Below are positions 1-6,735 of a stretch of 19,920 bases of DNA, in pieces (position 1 is the stretch's first letter; every line of letters begins with the position of its first letter). Origin of the DNA: DATCYX01 sp037444705. Its GTDB lineage: Bacteria > Chloroflexota > Anaerolineae > Anaerolineales > UBA4823. The notes below the pieces were generated by a model. The model was not told where the DNA came from and did no database searches. It saw only the letters and a list, made by a program, of their open reading frames with translations. Location: contig JBBILY010000037.1 of the NCBI GenBank assembly GCA_037444705.1, positions 1 to 19,920 on the forward strand, read 5' to 3'. The position numbers and the translations under genes were made by a program.

Positions 1-2
1 CC

Positions 3-197
3 CTGATCAATATCAATACGGCCAGTCAGGAGGAACTGGAATCACTTCCGGGAATTGGCCCGGCCTTGGCGGGGAGAATTATAGAGTATCGCAACGCTCA
101 TGGCCCTTTCGCAAATATTGAGGCTATCCAGAACGTATCCGGCATCGGCCCGGCCATTTTCGAAAAAATCCGCGATCTGATTAGCGTGGGGCCATAA
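3..197 (+). CDS. Helix-hairpin-helix (ComEA-like) DNA-binding protein, 3' fragment
   Basis: This is the C-terminal 64 codons of a gene that begins outside the window. Read from base 3, the frame is open to TAA at 195-197. It gives the classic ComEA double helix-hairpin-helix pattern: an N-I-N-T-A start, an E-L-x-x-L-P-G-I-G-P hairpin, then a second hairpin with V-S-G-I-G-P. The two G-I-G turns bind the DNA backbone non-specifically. In ComEA this domain lies outside the membrane and binds incoming DNA during competence. Similar domains also occur in short exported proteins and in repair proteins, so the full-length identity is unknown. The domain call is firm; the role in DNA uptake is inference. 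Confidence 0.85.
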   Translation: MININTASQEELESLPGIGPALAGRIIEYRNAHGPFANIEAIQNVSGIGPAIFEKIRDLISVGP

Positions 198-218
198 TTA
201 AGGCTCATCTCCCAGAGG

Positions 219-224
219 TATAAT
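219..224 (+). promoter_or_regulatory. Candidate -10 box for the hydrolase-CDF-nitroreductase-HDAC cluster
   Basis: A perfect TATAAT lies in the short gap after the ComEA-like stop and 30 bases before the hydrolase ATG, leaving room for a leader of about 24 nt. The upstream region (about 197-203) has only a poor -35 match (TTAAGG). The call rests on the -10 box and its position. Confidence 0.4.
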
Positions 225-254
225 AGGGCGAACTTAGCCAGTTGAGATTGAGAT

Positions 255-1124
255 ATGTGTGCTTTAACTCCTGGCGAATATGAGGCTGTATTAAACGGCA
301 TTCGCATCCACTACACCATCCGCGGCTCAGGTGCACCTCTGATTGCCCACTTCGGAGGCCCAGGCATGGATGCGCGCGGCTGGGACGATTTCGCCGGCAT
401 AGACCAGTTCGTCACCGTCATCGCTATTCACCCGCGCGGCTCGGGGCTTTCCGATCCCGCCCCAGACCAGGCTTATCTCCTGTCCGATTATGTCGCCGAC
501 CTGGAAGCCCTGCGGCAACACCTGGGCCTGGAGCGCCCCATTCTGATGGGGTGGTCTCATGGCGGCATGGTGGCGCAGCAATACGCCTTCACCTATCCTG
601 AAGCGCTCTCCAAACTCATCCTCTACGAGACCACCGCCTGTCTGGGGGAGTTTCTCAGTGACATCGAGGCAGCCGTACAGAAATTCAAGGACCAGCCCTG
701 GTTTGAGGCCTCGTACGCAGCCCTAAAAAAAGAGTGGGCAGGGGAGTATTACAGCGACCTGGACATGACCCGCTTATGGGAACATGAGATGAAGTTTTAT
801 TTTAAAACCTTCGACGCCCGGGCTGAAGCCTACCATCAACGCACCAAAGACCTACCGCTGCGCATTGCCCCCTTACGGGTGTTCAACGAGCGTGAGGTGC
901 CATCCCTGGACTTACGCCCCCGCCTGAAAGACATCCGCGTCCCCACGCTGATCATCGTAGGCAGGCACGATTTCATCACCAATGTGAAAATGGCGGAGGA
1001 GATGAAACGCCATATCCCCAATGCCCGCCTCGAGGTTCTGGAAAACTCCGGGCACTTTGGGCACATCGAAGAGCCTGAAAGATTTCACCAGATCATTCGG
1101 CGCTTCGTGCTCGAAAACCCTTGA
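255..1124 (+). CDS. Alpha/beta-fold hydrolase (proline iminopeptidase-like)
   Basis: A 289-residue cytoplasmic alpha/beta hydrolase with every expected landmark. The oxyanion region is H-F-G-G-P-G-M at residues 32-38, resembling the HGGPG of proline iminopeptidases. The nucleophile elbow is G-W-S-H-G with Ser101. The acid is Asp239 in V-G-R-H-D-F, and the base is His267 in N-S-G-H-F-G-H. The family hydrolyses esters, amides or lactones, and the exact substrate cannot be told from sequence. The HGGPG-like motif favours an aminopeptidase/S33-type fold. The ATG at 255 has only a weak Shine-Dalgarno but fits the usual N-terminus. It is first in a four-gene plus-strand cluster, with 13 nt to the CDF gene. 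Confidence 0.88.
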   Translation: MCALTPGEYEAVLNGIRIHYTIRGSGAPLIAHFGGPGMDARGWDDFAGIDQFVTVIAIHPRGSGLSDPAPDQAYLLSDYVADLEALRQHLGLERPILMGWSHGGMVAQQYAFTYPEALSKLILYETTACLGEFLSDIEAAVQKFKDQPWFEASYAALKKEWAGEYYSDLDMTRLWEHEMKFYFKTFDARAEAYHQRTKDLPLRIAPLRVFNEREVPSLDLRPRLKDIRVPTLIIVGRHDFITNVKMAEEMKRHIPNARLEVLENSGHFGHIEEPERFHQIIRRFVLENP

Positions 1125-1137
1125 CCGCCCGGTCTGA

Positions 1138-2061
1138 ATGGGAGATCATCACGTGGTACAGGAATTTAACCTGCAAACTCAAGAGAGAGAAAAAACTTCA
1201 GCCGCCCTCGGTTCTGTGATCGCGGCTGTCATCCTGACAACTTTCAAGATCGTCGTTGGCCTGGTGACCAACAGCCTGGGCATCCTCGCCGAAGCTGCCC
1301 ATTCGGGCCTGGATTTAATGGCAGCCCTGGTCACTTATTTCGCCGTGCGCCTCTCGGGCAAGCCAGCAGACCGTGAGCACCATTATGGCCACGGCAAAAT
1401 TGAAAACCTCTCTGCCCTGTTCGAGACGTTGCTCCTGCTGCTCACCTGTGCCTGGATCATCTACGAATCAATCCAGCGCCTCTTCTTTCGCGAAGCCCAG
1501 GTGATCCCCTCCTTATGGGGCTTCCTGGTTATGGCCACTTCTATCGTCATTGATTATTCCCGTTCACGTCTGCTGTATCGCACGGCGCGTAAATATAACA
1601 GCCAGGCCCTGGAGGCCGATGCGTTGCACTTTAGCACCGATATCTGGAGTTCATCCGTGGTTATCCTGGGGCTGATCGGGGTAAAACTGGGGGAAGCCTA
1701 CCCGCGCCTGGGCTTTCTGAGCAAAGCCGACGCCGTGGCGGCGCTAATCGTGGCCATGATTGTGATTTATGTCAGCCTGGAATTGGGGATGCGCACGGTG
1801 CACGGTCTGCTGGATCGAGCGCCCAAAGGTTTGGGCGAACAGATCAAACGCGCCGTGGAGAGCGTGCCTGGCATCAGCAATTGCCATCACATTCGCGTGC
1901 GCACCTCAGGTCCCAGCATATTTGTGGATGTGCACATCCTGGTGGATCCCCATCAATCGCTTAAAGATGCTCACGACCTGACCGAACAAGCCGAAATGGC
2001 TATTCATCAAATTGCCCCCAACGCCGATGTCACTGTTCACGCTGAACCTGGAAGCGAATAA
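1138..2061 (+). CDS. Cation diffusion facilitator (CDF) family metal/H+ antiporter
   Basis: A 307-residue CDF transporter, which exports divalent cations (Zn, Fe, Mn, Co or Cd) in exchange for protons. About six hydrophobic segments fill residues 25-215, followed by the cytoplasmic metallochaperone-like domain (about 225-305). The transport site shows as His55-x3-Asp59 (A-H-S-G-L-D) in TM2 and His164-x3-Asp168 (A-D-A-L-H-F-S-T-D) in TM5. FieF-type proteins have Asp at the first position. The HD/HD arrangement is typical of zinc-preferring members, so zinc export is the best guess. G-H-G-K-I-E at 84-89 and C-terminal His residues also fit. An alternative GTG start at 1153 has a better Shine-Dalgarno (GGGAG at 1140-1144) and would remove five residues. 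Confidence 0.93.
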   Translation: MGDHHVVQEFNLQTQEREKTSAALGSVIAAVILTTFKIVVGLVTNSLGILAEAAHSGLDLMAALVTYFAVRLSGKPADREHHYGHGKIENLSALFETLLLLLTCAWIIYESIQRLFFREAQVIPSLWGFLVMATSIVIDYSRSRLLYRTARKYNSQALEADALHFSTDIWSSSVVILGLIGVKLGEAYPRLGFLSKADAVAALIVAMIVIYVSLELGMRTVHGLLDRAPKGLGEQIKRAVESVPGISNCHHIRVRTSGPSIFVDVHILVDPHQSLKDAHDLTEQAEMAIHQIAPNADVTVHAEPGSE

Positions 2062-2093
2062 GTATCGGCGGGGTGACGTATAAAGAGGTCAAG

Positions 2094-2606
2094 ATGAACG
2101 TCTCCGAGGCCATTCGCACCAAGCGCGCCATCCGTCAGTTCAAAGATGAACCGCTGCCCGATGAGGCGGTCTATGCCATCCTCAACGCTGGCCGCCGCGC
2201 CCAATCGGCTAAAAACACCCAACCCTGGCAGTTCATCGCCATCCGCAAGCGAGAGACACTTCAGGCCCTCTCCCAAACCGGCACTTTTGCCAGCCATCTG
2301 GCAGGGGCTGCGCTGGGGGTGGTCATCCTCACCCCCGACCCAGCCCAACGCTTCAGCATCATGTTTGACGCTGGACAGGCCGCGGCCTACATGCAACTGG
2401 CTGCCTGGGAAATGGGCATTGGCTCTTGTCTGGCAACCATCTATGACCCAGAGAAAGCCCGCCAACTCCTGGGCTTCCCCGAAGACTGGCATGCCCGCAT
2501 CGCCATTTCCTTTGGTTTTCCAGCCCAGGAAGCCTGGTTGAGCGCGCCTCCGCGCAAAGGTGGCCGCCGCCCGCTTGAAGATTTCATCCACTGGGAGCGC
2601 TGGTGA
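2094..2606 (+). CDS. Nitroreductase-family flavoprotein
   Basis: A 170-residue FMN-dependent nitroreductase-fold oxidoreductase. The N-terminus has the family signature: E-A-I-R-T-K-R-A-I-R-Q-F, in which the R-x-x-R residues contact FMN phosphate. A-x-S-A-K-N-T-Q-P-W-Q-F follows, the family's S-x-x-N-x-Q-P-W substrate/FMN segment. Then come A-A-A-Y-M-Q-L-A-A-W-E-M-G-I-G-S and a C-terminal segment ending in G-x-R-R-P-L-E. Members reduce nitro groups, quinones or flavins with NAD(P)H; the substrate is not predictable here. I chose the ATG at 2094 over a GTG at 2073 because AGAGG (2084-2088) sits 5 nt before it. The stop is 4 nt from the next start, suggesting translational coupling. Confidence 0.92.
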   Translation: MNVSEAIRTKRAIRQFKDEPLPDEAVYAILNAGRRAQSAKNTQPWQFIAIRKRETLQALSQTGTFASHLAGAALGVVILTPDPAQRFSIMFDAGQAAAYMQLAAWEMGIGSCLATIYDPEKARQLLGFPEDWHARIAISFGFPAQEAWLSAPPRKGGRRPLEDFIHWERW

Positions 2607-2610
2607 GCCC

Positions 2611-3531
2611 ATGCGGGTGTATTATCACGACGTATTTACTTTTCCTCTTCCCGAAGGACATCGCTTCCCGGCTCAAAAATATCCTCTGCTCCGCCAACGC
2701 CTCCTGAGCCAGGGCGTTCTCCACCCCGATGAACTCCTCCTGGCCGAGGCAGCTACCCAGGCGCAATTATCTCGCGTGCACTCTGCGGAATATCTGACCA
2801 AAGTGAACCGCGGGAGCCTGAGCGAGAAAGAGATACGCCGCATCGGCTTGCCCTGGTCACCTCAACTGGTGGAACGCTCGCGCCGCTCGGTTGGCAGCAC
2901 CATCGCCGCCTGTCGCAGTGCCCTGGAACAGGGTCTGTCTATCTCCCTGGGTGGGGGGACGCACCACGCTTACCCTGACCATGGAGAAGGCTTTTGTGTC
3001 TTTAATGATGTGGCTGTAGCCGCCCGCACCCTCCAGGCTGAAGGCCTGGTAAGGCGGGTGGTCATCCTGGACCTGGATGTGCACCAGGGCAATGGCACTG
3101 CAGCCACCTTTAAAGACGATCCCAGCGTGTTCACTTTTTCCATTCACGGGGAGAAGAACTTCCCTTATCACAAAGAGCCTTCGGATATGGACATCGGCCT
3201 GCCGGATGGCAGCGCCGACGAGGTCTATCTGGAAGTATTGCAAAGGGCGCTACCCCAGGTGCTGAGCCTGGCAAAGGCTGACCTGGCCATCTACCTGGCC
3301 GGGGCCGATCCCTTCGCTGGCGATCGCCTGGGGCGCCTGGCTCTCACCAAGGGCGGACTGGCGGAGCGCGACCGCCTGGTGATCGAAACTTGCCTGCGGG
3401 CAGGGTTACCTCTGGCAATTACTCTGGCCGGCGGCTATGCCCGCCAACTGGAGGACACGGTGGAAATTCACCTCCAGACCGTAAGCCTGGCAAAAAGTTA
3501 TTTACCCCATGAGTATCAGGCTAACCGCTGA
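2611..3531 (+). CDS. Histone deacetylase-family (class IV, HDAC11-like) zinc deacetylase
   Basis: A 306-residue arginase/deacetylase-fold enzyme. The tandem catalytic histidines are His118-His119 in G-G-G-T-H-H. The zinc ligands are Asp156 and His158 (D-L-D-V-H-Q-G-N-G) and Asp233 (A-G-A-D-P). The transition-state Tyr is Tyr276 in A-G-G-Y. The compact length, the G-E-G-F-C-V-F-N-D segment and D-L-D-V-H-Q-G-N-G resemble class IV (HDAC11-like) more than AcuC. Bacteria lack eukaryotic histones. Likely substrates are acetyl-lysine proteins, acetylated polyamines or small amides, which sequence does not settle. The ATG at 2611 is preferred to an upstream in-frame start because the family begins at this H-D-V-F motif. 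The last 11 bases overlap the convergent ybaK gene. Confidence 0.92.
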   Translation: MRVYYHDVFTFPLPEGHRFPAQKYPLLRQRLLSQGVLHPDELLLAEAATQAQLSRVHSAEYLTKVNRGSLSEKEIRRIGLPWSPQLVERSRRSVGSTIAACRSALEQGLSISLGGGTHHAYPDHGEGFCVFNDVAVAARTLQAEGLVRRVVILDLDVHQGNGTAATFKDDPSVFTFSIHGEKNFPYHKEPSDMDIGLPDGSADEVYLEVLQRALPQVLSLAKADLAIYLAGADPFAGDRLGRLALTKGGLAERDRLVIETCLRAGLPLAITLAGGYARQLEDTVEIHLQTVSLAKSYLPHEYQANR

Positions 3532-3991
3532 TCGGGGCAAAGCGGGCATTGGTCAATCGCGCCAGGTCTTGCACAGCCAGGCGCAGGTTCAACCCTCTCT
3601 GCCCACCGGAGATGTAGATCTGGTCCAACGCCTGGGCGGAGATATCAATGACGACCTGGAAACCACGATTGAGCAACGCCAGGGGCGAGATACCGCCGGC
3701 CTGCAAGCCGGTCAACTCTTCAGCCTGGCGCTCGCTGGGCAAGTGCACCTTTTTCTCCCCCAAGGCGCTGGCCAGGGCTTTCAGATCCACCTGACGATTG
3801 CCCGGCACCAGCGCCAGAATGGGCTTCCCCTTGCCCTCCCGTGTGACCACGATGGTCTTATAGACCACCTCTGGGGAAACCCCTAGCAGTTGCGCCACCT
3901 CTTCGGCCCCTAATTTCTCCGCAGGATAGACAAAAGCGGTGTAAGGGATTTTGCGTTGATCTAGCAAACGGGTGACATTATTGCGAATCAT
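3521..3991 (-). CDS. ybaK: YbaK/EbsC-type Cys-tRNA(Pro) deacylase
   Basis: A 156-residue single-domain member of the YbaK/ProX editing family, which hydrolyses mischarged aminoacyl-tRNA in trans; the classical substrate is Cys-tRNA(Pro). The N-terminus (N-N-V-T-R-L-L-D, I-P-Y), the central V-Y-K-T-I-V-V with the conserved catalytic lysine at residue 45, and the G-x-x-x-L-A-L-V-P-G segment all match. The C-terminal I-S-G-G-x-R-G-L-x-L-x-L is also typical. It is last in the kinase operon: its start lies within the final codons of the sensor kinase (14-nt overlap), suggesting coupled translation. Its 3' end overlaps the convergent HDAC-like gene by 11 bases. The link to the two-component system is positional only. 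Confidence 0.92.
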   Translation of the reverse strand: MIRNNVTRLLDQRKIPYTAFVYPAEKLGAEEVAQLLGVSPEVVYKTIVVTREGKGKPILALVPGNRQVDLKALASALGEKKVHLPSERQAEELTGLQAGGISPLALLNRGFQVVIDISAQALDQIYISGGQRGLNLRLAVQDLARLTNARFAPISG

Positions 3992-5372
3992 ACTTCAGCG
4001 GTAAGGTTAGAGTGAAAATTGCCCCACCCTGGGGGTGATTTGCGGCCGTCAATCTTCCCCCATGGGCTTCAGCCAGTTTACGCGCGATGGCTAATCCTAG
4101 GCCAGTGCCCCCCTCAGCCCGACTGCGGCCTTTATCGGCGCGATAGAAGCGCTCGAAGACGTGCGGCAGCGCCTCCGCTGGAATGCCGGGGCCGCTATCT
4201 CTCAGGCTCAATTGCACTTCAGAAGGTGTGGTGCTGAGGTTCAGTTCGATAAATCCTCCGTCAGGGGTGTAGCGCAGCGCGTTTGAGAGCAAATTATTGA
4301 GAATCTGGCTGATACGCTGAGGGTCTAGAAGGAGGTCAGGTAGGCCATCGGAGAGGGCCTGGAAGCGCAATTGAATCCCCCGTGCCGTGGCCTGGGGTGC
4401 AAAATGCTCCAGCACGGTGTGCACCACTGCCTGCAAGTCCGTCGGTTGATATTCGAGATGTAACTGGCCGGCGTCGGCCAGGGCCAGGGTGCGCAAATCC
4501 TCTACCAAACGGGTGAGCATCTGATTTTGCTCCAGGATGGGGTTCAGGTTTTCAGGGGTCAAAGGGTAAATGCCATCTTGCAAGGCTTCCAGGTGAGCCC
4601 GCTGCACCGCCAGGGGGTTACGCAACTCGTGAGCGATGTCGGCGGTCATGGCGCGGCGGCTTTCCTCAGCGCGCTGTAACGACTCGGCCATGTGATTGAA
4701 AGCCCGCCCCAGTGCCGCTAATTCATCGTTTCCATGCACCATTACCCGTTGGGAAAGGTCTCCCTGAGCCATCCTTTGGGCAGCCCGGGTGAGAGCCTGG
4801 ACCGGGCGCAGCAATTGATAAGCCAATCCGAGCGCCAGCACCAGTGACAGCCCCAACCCAATTAACCCGGCGCTCCAGGCGGCGCGGCTGATGCGATTGA
4901 CCAGGCGCGCCTCATCCCCCTGGGAAAATGCCATGCCACCCTCAGGCAACAAATACCCCACTGTCTCGCCACCTGCCTCCAGAGGAATTGCCCCACGCAG
5001 ATCGTCCTCGCTCAGCCGGCCCTGCGGCGAATTGCCCAGGCTATCGGCTAACACATTCCCCTGAGCATCGCTCAGGCGCAGGCGCTGGGTCATCATGCCC
5101 ATCATCCAGGGGGGGCCCATCCCTCGCCTATTCATCCCCGGCATGGCGTGCCCCGAGGTCAGGTCCTGGAACAATGCCTGTACGCCCTGCCAGGAGCTGC
5201 GGGAAGCGTAATAATCTTCCAGCGTGCTCACCAGGTCTTCAATGCCGAACATCCCGCCGCGGAACATGAAGGCGCGCACTTCAGAGGCGGCCCCCTGGCG
5301 CGCCATCAGCACCACGCTAGCCACAGCCACCAAGACCACAAACACAAAAGACAGAAACAGGCGCAAACGCAT
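3978..5372 (-). CDS. HAMP-containing sensor histidine kinase with Met-rich sensor loop
   Basis: A 464-residue membrane histidine kinase, partner of the regulator directly upstream. TM1 spans about residues 5-25 and TM2 about 168-187, with an extracytoplasmic sensor between them. HAMP covers about 188-240. The HisKA H-box is at 243-253 (A-D-I-A-H-E-L-R-N-P) with phospho-acceptor His248. The HATPase domain has N-box Asn360/Asn364, G1 D-S-G-P-G-I-P (392-398), an F-box F-E-R-F-Y-R, and G2 G-G-T-G-L-G-L (421-427). The organisation is BaeS-like. Residues 77-96 of the sensor loop hold eight Met residues (M-P-G-M, M-G-P-P-W-M-M-G-M-M). Such Met clusters often bind Cu(I) or Ag(I), but metal sensing is inference. 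It follows the regulator after 33 nt and overlaps ybaK. Confidence 0.95.
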   Translation of the reverse strand: MRLRLFLSFVFVVLVAVASVVLMARQGAASEVRAFMFRGGMFGIEDLVSTLEDYYASRSSWQGVQALFQDLTSGHAMPGMNRRGMGPPWMMGMMTQRLRLSDAQGNVLADSLGNSPQGRLSEDDLRGAIPLEAGGETVGYLLPEGGMAFSQGDEARLVNRISRAAWSAGLIGLGLSLVLALGLAYQLLRPVQALTRAAQRMAQGDLSQRVMVHGNDELAALGRAFNHMAESLQRAEESRRAMTADIAHELRNPLAVQRAHLEALQDGIYPLTPENLNPILEQNQMLTRLVEDLRTLALADAGQLHLEYQPTDLQAVVHTVLEHFAPQATARGIQLRFQALSDGLPDLLLDPQRISQILNNLLSNALRYTPDGGFIELNLSTTPSEVQLSLRDSGPGIPAEALPHVFERFYRADKGRSRAEGGTGLGLAIARKLAEAHGGRLTAANHPQGGAIFTLTLPLKYDSQ

Positions 5373-5405
5373 AAATCACTTCGCTGCGAAAATTTATCTC
5401 GCTCC

Positions 5406-6086
5406 CTATCCCTTAGCCATGCGATACCCCACCCCAAAAACGGTCTCAATGTAGCGCGGTTCCTTGGGATTGGGCTCCAGTTTGGCGCGCAGGTTCTTAA
5501 TGTGGGCATCAATGGTGCGCTCATAGCCTTCGTAAGCGACACCCTGGGTGGCTTCTAGCAACTGTAAGCGCGAAAAGGCACGGCCAGGTTGGGATGCCAT
5601 GGTTGCCAGCAGGTTAAATTCAGTGGGGGTGAGATCAACGGCCACCCCAGCGCGGCTCACCGTGTGGGCATCCAGGTCAATCTCCAGATCGGCTACGCGC
5701 AGCACCTGCGCCGCCATGGCGCCAGAGGCGGCGCGGCGCAACAAAGCTCGCACCCTTGCCACCACCACCCGCGGCGAAAAGGGCTTGGTGATGTAGTCGT
5801 CAGCCCCCAGTTCCAAACCAATCAACTGGTCGGCTTCTTCCACGCGCGCTGTAAGCATCAAGATCGGGGTGTTAGCCCTGCGACGGATCTCCCGCGCCAC
5901 ATCCAGCCCATCCATGCCGGGCAAGTTAAGGTCCAGGATCACCAAATCCGGGCGCTTATGTTCCCAGGTGGAAAGGCCGCTATCGCCGCGGTAGGCGCTC
6001 AAAACCGTGAAGCCTGCCCGCTCCAGATAAGAGCGCAACACCTTCACCAGTTCAGGCTCATCTTCGATGATCAGTATCGTAGCCAT
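5406..6086 (-). CDS. OmpR/PhoB-family response regulator
   Basis: A 226-residue transcription factor. The receiver domain (about 1-120) has acidic residues E8/D9/E10, phospho-acceptor Asp52 (I-L-D-L-N-L-P), Thr79 and Lys101 (T-K-P-F). The C-terminal winged helix (about 128-224) shows L-T-P-T-E-F-N-L-L, the D-A-H-I-K-N-L-R-x-K-L recognition helix and V-F-G-V-G-Y-R. The ATG at 6086 is preferred to an in-frame TTG two codons upstream because the family starts at M-A-T-I-L-I-I-E-D. It is probably phosphorylated by the adjacent kinase. It is a natural candidate to bind the 11-bp repeats upstream of the operon (6736-6779). A perfect dyad (6099-6124) lies just before the start. Confidence 0.95.
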   Translation of the reverse strand: MATILIIEDEPELVKVLRSYLERAGFTVLSAYRGDSGLSTWEHKRPDLVILDLNLPGMDGLDVAREIRRRANTPILMLTARVEEADQLIGLELGADDYITKPFSPRVVVARVRALLRRAASGAMAAQVLRVADLEIDLDAHTVSRAGVAVDLTPTEFNLLATMASQPGRAFSRLQLLEATQGVAYEGYERTIDAHIKNLRAKLEPNPKEPRYIETVFGVGYRMAKG

Positions 6087-6098
6087 TAGCAATAAAGT

Positions 6099-6124
6099 GG
6101 TGGGTAGATTTTACTCTACCCACC
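6099..6124 (-). repeat. Perfect 10-bp inverted repeat upstream of the response regulator
   Basis: Arms GGTGGGTAGA (6099-6108) and TCTACCCACC (6115-6124) are perfect complements around a 6-base loop. The dyad lies between the stop of the Met/Gly-rich protein gene and the regulator ATG, 12 bases before that start. No T-run follows on the minus strand. It may be an attenuating or RNA-stabilising hairpin, which would let the exported protein be made in excess over the two-component system. It could instead be an operator. The sequence does not decide. Confidence 0.6.
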
Positions 6125-6145
6125 CGTGGCTGACAACGTCTTGCC

Positions 6146-6667
6146 TTAGCGGTTGTTCCATCGCCCTGCAGGGCCGGGGCCAAAACCCGCTCCAAAGTGC
6201 ATGGGGCAATTGCCAGGGCCAAAGCCGGCCGCCTGCATTTGCTGCATGCGCTGGATCATCCACTCAGCCTGAGCCTGGGTGATGACGCCATCAGCGACAG
6301 CCTGATTGAGGGCCTGGGTGCGCGCCTTCAGCATCAGGTCGGCAAATTCAGCCGCGCTCAGCCCTTTAGCCTCGGCGATGCTCCACATGGTCTCGCCCGC
6401 GGCCAGTTGCGCTTGCAGTTCTTCTGGGGTGAGGTCCAGGGCCTCCGCAAAGGCGTTGATCATGTACGCATGCAGAGGAGCAAAACCGCCACCCCAACGC
6501 CCCATCATCGCGGCGCCGTAGCCACCCCAGCCGCCCATCATCCCCCCGCCAAAAGGATAGGTGGTAGGAGGTGGGGTTTGAGTTTGGGCATAGGCAAAGC
6601 CAGCCACGCCCAGGGCAATTGCCGCGACACCCAAAACGCCCAGTGTAATTAAGAGGATCTTCTTCAT
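6146..6667 (-). CDS. Small exported Met/Gly/Trp-rich protein, first gene of the two-component operon
   Basis: A 173-residue secreted protein of unknown function. Residues 1-27 form a signal peptide (K-K, a hydrophobic core, cleavage likely after A-Y-A). A low-complexity segment at about 39-62 is rich in Gly, Met and Trp (G-G-G-M-M-G-G-W). A helical region at 70-145 contains L-D-L-T-P-E-E-L and A-V-A-D-G-V-I-T-Q-A-Q-A-E. The tail is again Gly-rich with C-P-M-H-F (154-158). Its size and its place beside a BaeRS-like pair recall periplasmic partners such as Spy/CpxP, but I see no real similarity to them. Met/His/Cys could bind metal, which is inference. The ATG at 6667 has a textbook Shine-Dalgarno AAAGGAG (6676-6682), 8 nt upstream, so the longer in-frame start is rejected. 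Confidence 0.88.
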   Translation of the reverse strand: MKKILLITLGVLGVAAIALGVAGFAYAQTQTPPPTTYPFGGGMMGGWGGYGAAMMGRWGGGFAPLHAYMINAFAEALDLTPEELQAQLAAGETMWSIAEAKGLSAAEFADLMLKARTQALNQAVADGVITQAQAEWMIQRMQQMQAAGFGPGNCPMHFGAGFGPGPAGRWNNR

Positions 6668-6676
6668 GGTTGTAAC

Positions 6677-6727
6677 TCCTTTAGGTGATCTGGTGGGAGT
6701 AATCTCCCTTGGTTCTGACCTAAAGGA
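6677..6727 (-). promoter_or_regulatory. Long-range dyad in the leader, containing the Shine-Dalgarno
   Basis: Perfect 10-bp complementary arms lie at 6677-6686 and 6718-6727 (TCCTTTAGGT and ACCTAAAGGA on the plus strand). An inner hairpin, GGGAG (6695-6699) with CTCCC (6704-6708), sits between them. The arm nearer the gene contains the Shine-Dalgarno of the Met/Gly-rich protein. In RNA the structure would hide the ribosome site. The distal arm overlaps the candidate -10 box, so it might instead act at DNA level. Confidence 0.5.
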
Positions 6728-6729
6728 TA
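6724..6729 (-). promoter_or_regulatory. Candidate -10 box of the exported protein/two-component operon
   Basis: TATCCT on the minus strand matches TATAAT at four of six positions. It lies about 57 bases before the ATG and 6 bases downstream of the 11-bp repeat array. No -35 box is visible. The array occupies that place, as in PhoB-activated promoters. Confidence 0.4.
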
Positions 6730-6735
6730 GCAAAC

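Noticed and set aside
2560..2610. N-terminal extension of the HDAC-like gene
   Set aside because: It overlaps the nitroreductase gene by 47 bases and adds residues with no family match; the ATG at 2611 begins the conserved N-terminus.
6668..6733. 22-residue N-terminal extension of the Met/Gly-rich protein
   Set aside because: The signal peptide begins at the ATG at 6667, which has a perfectly spaced AAAGGAG; the extension covers the promoter and leader dyad.
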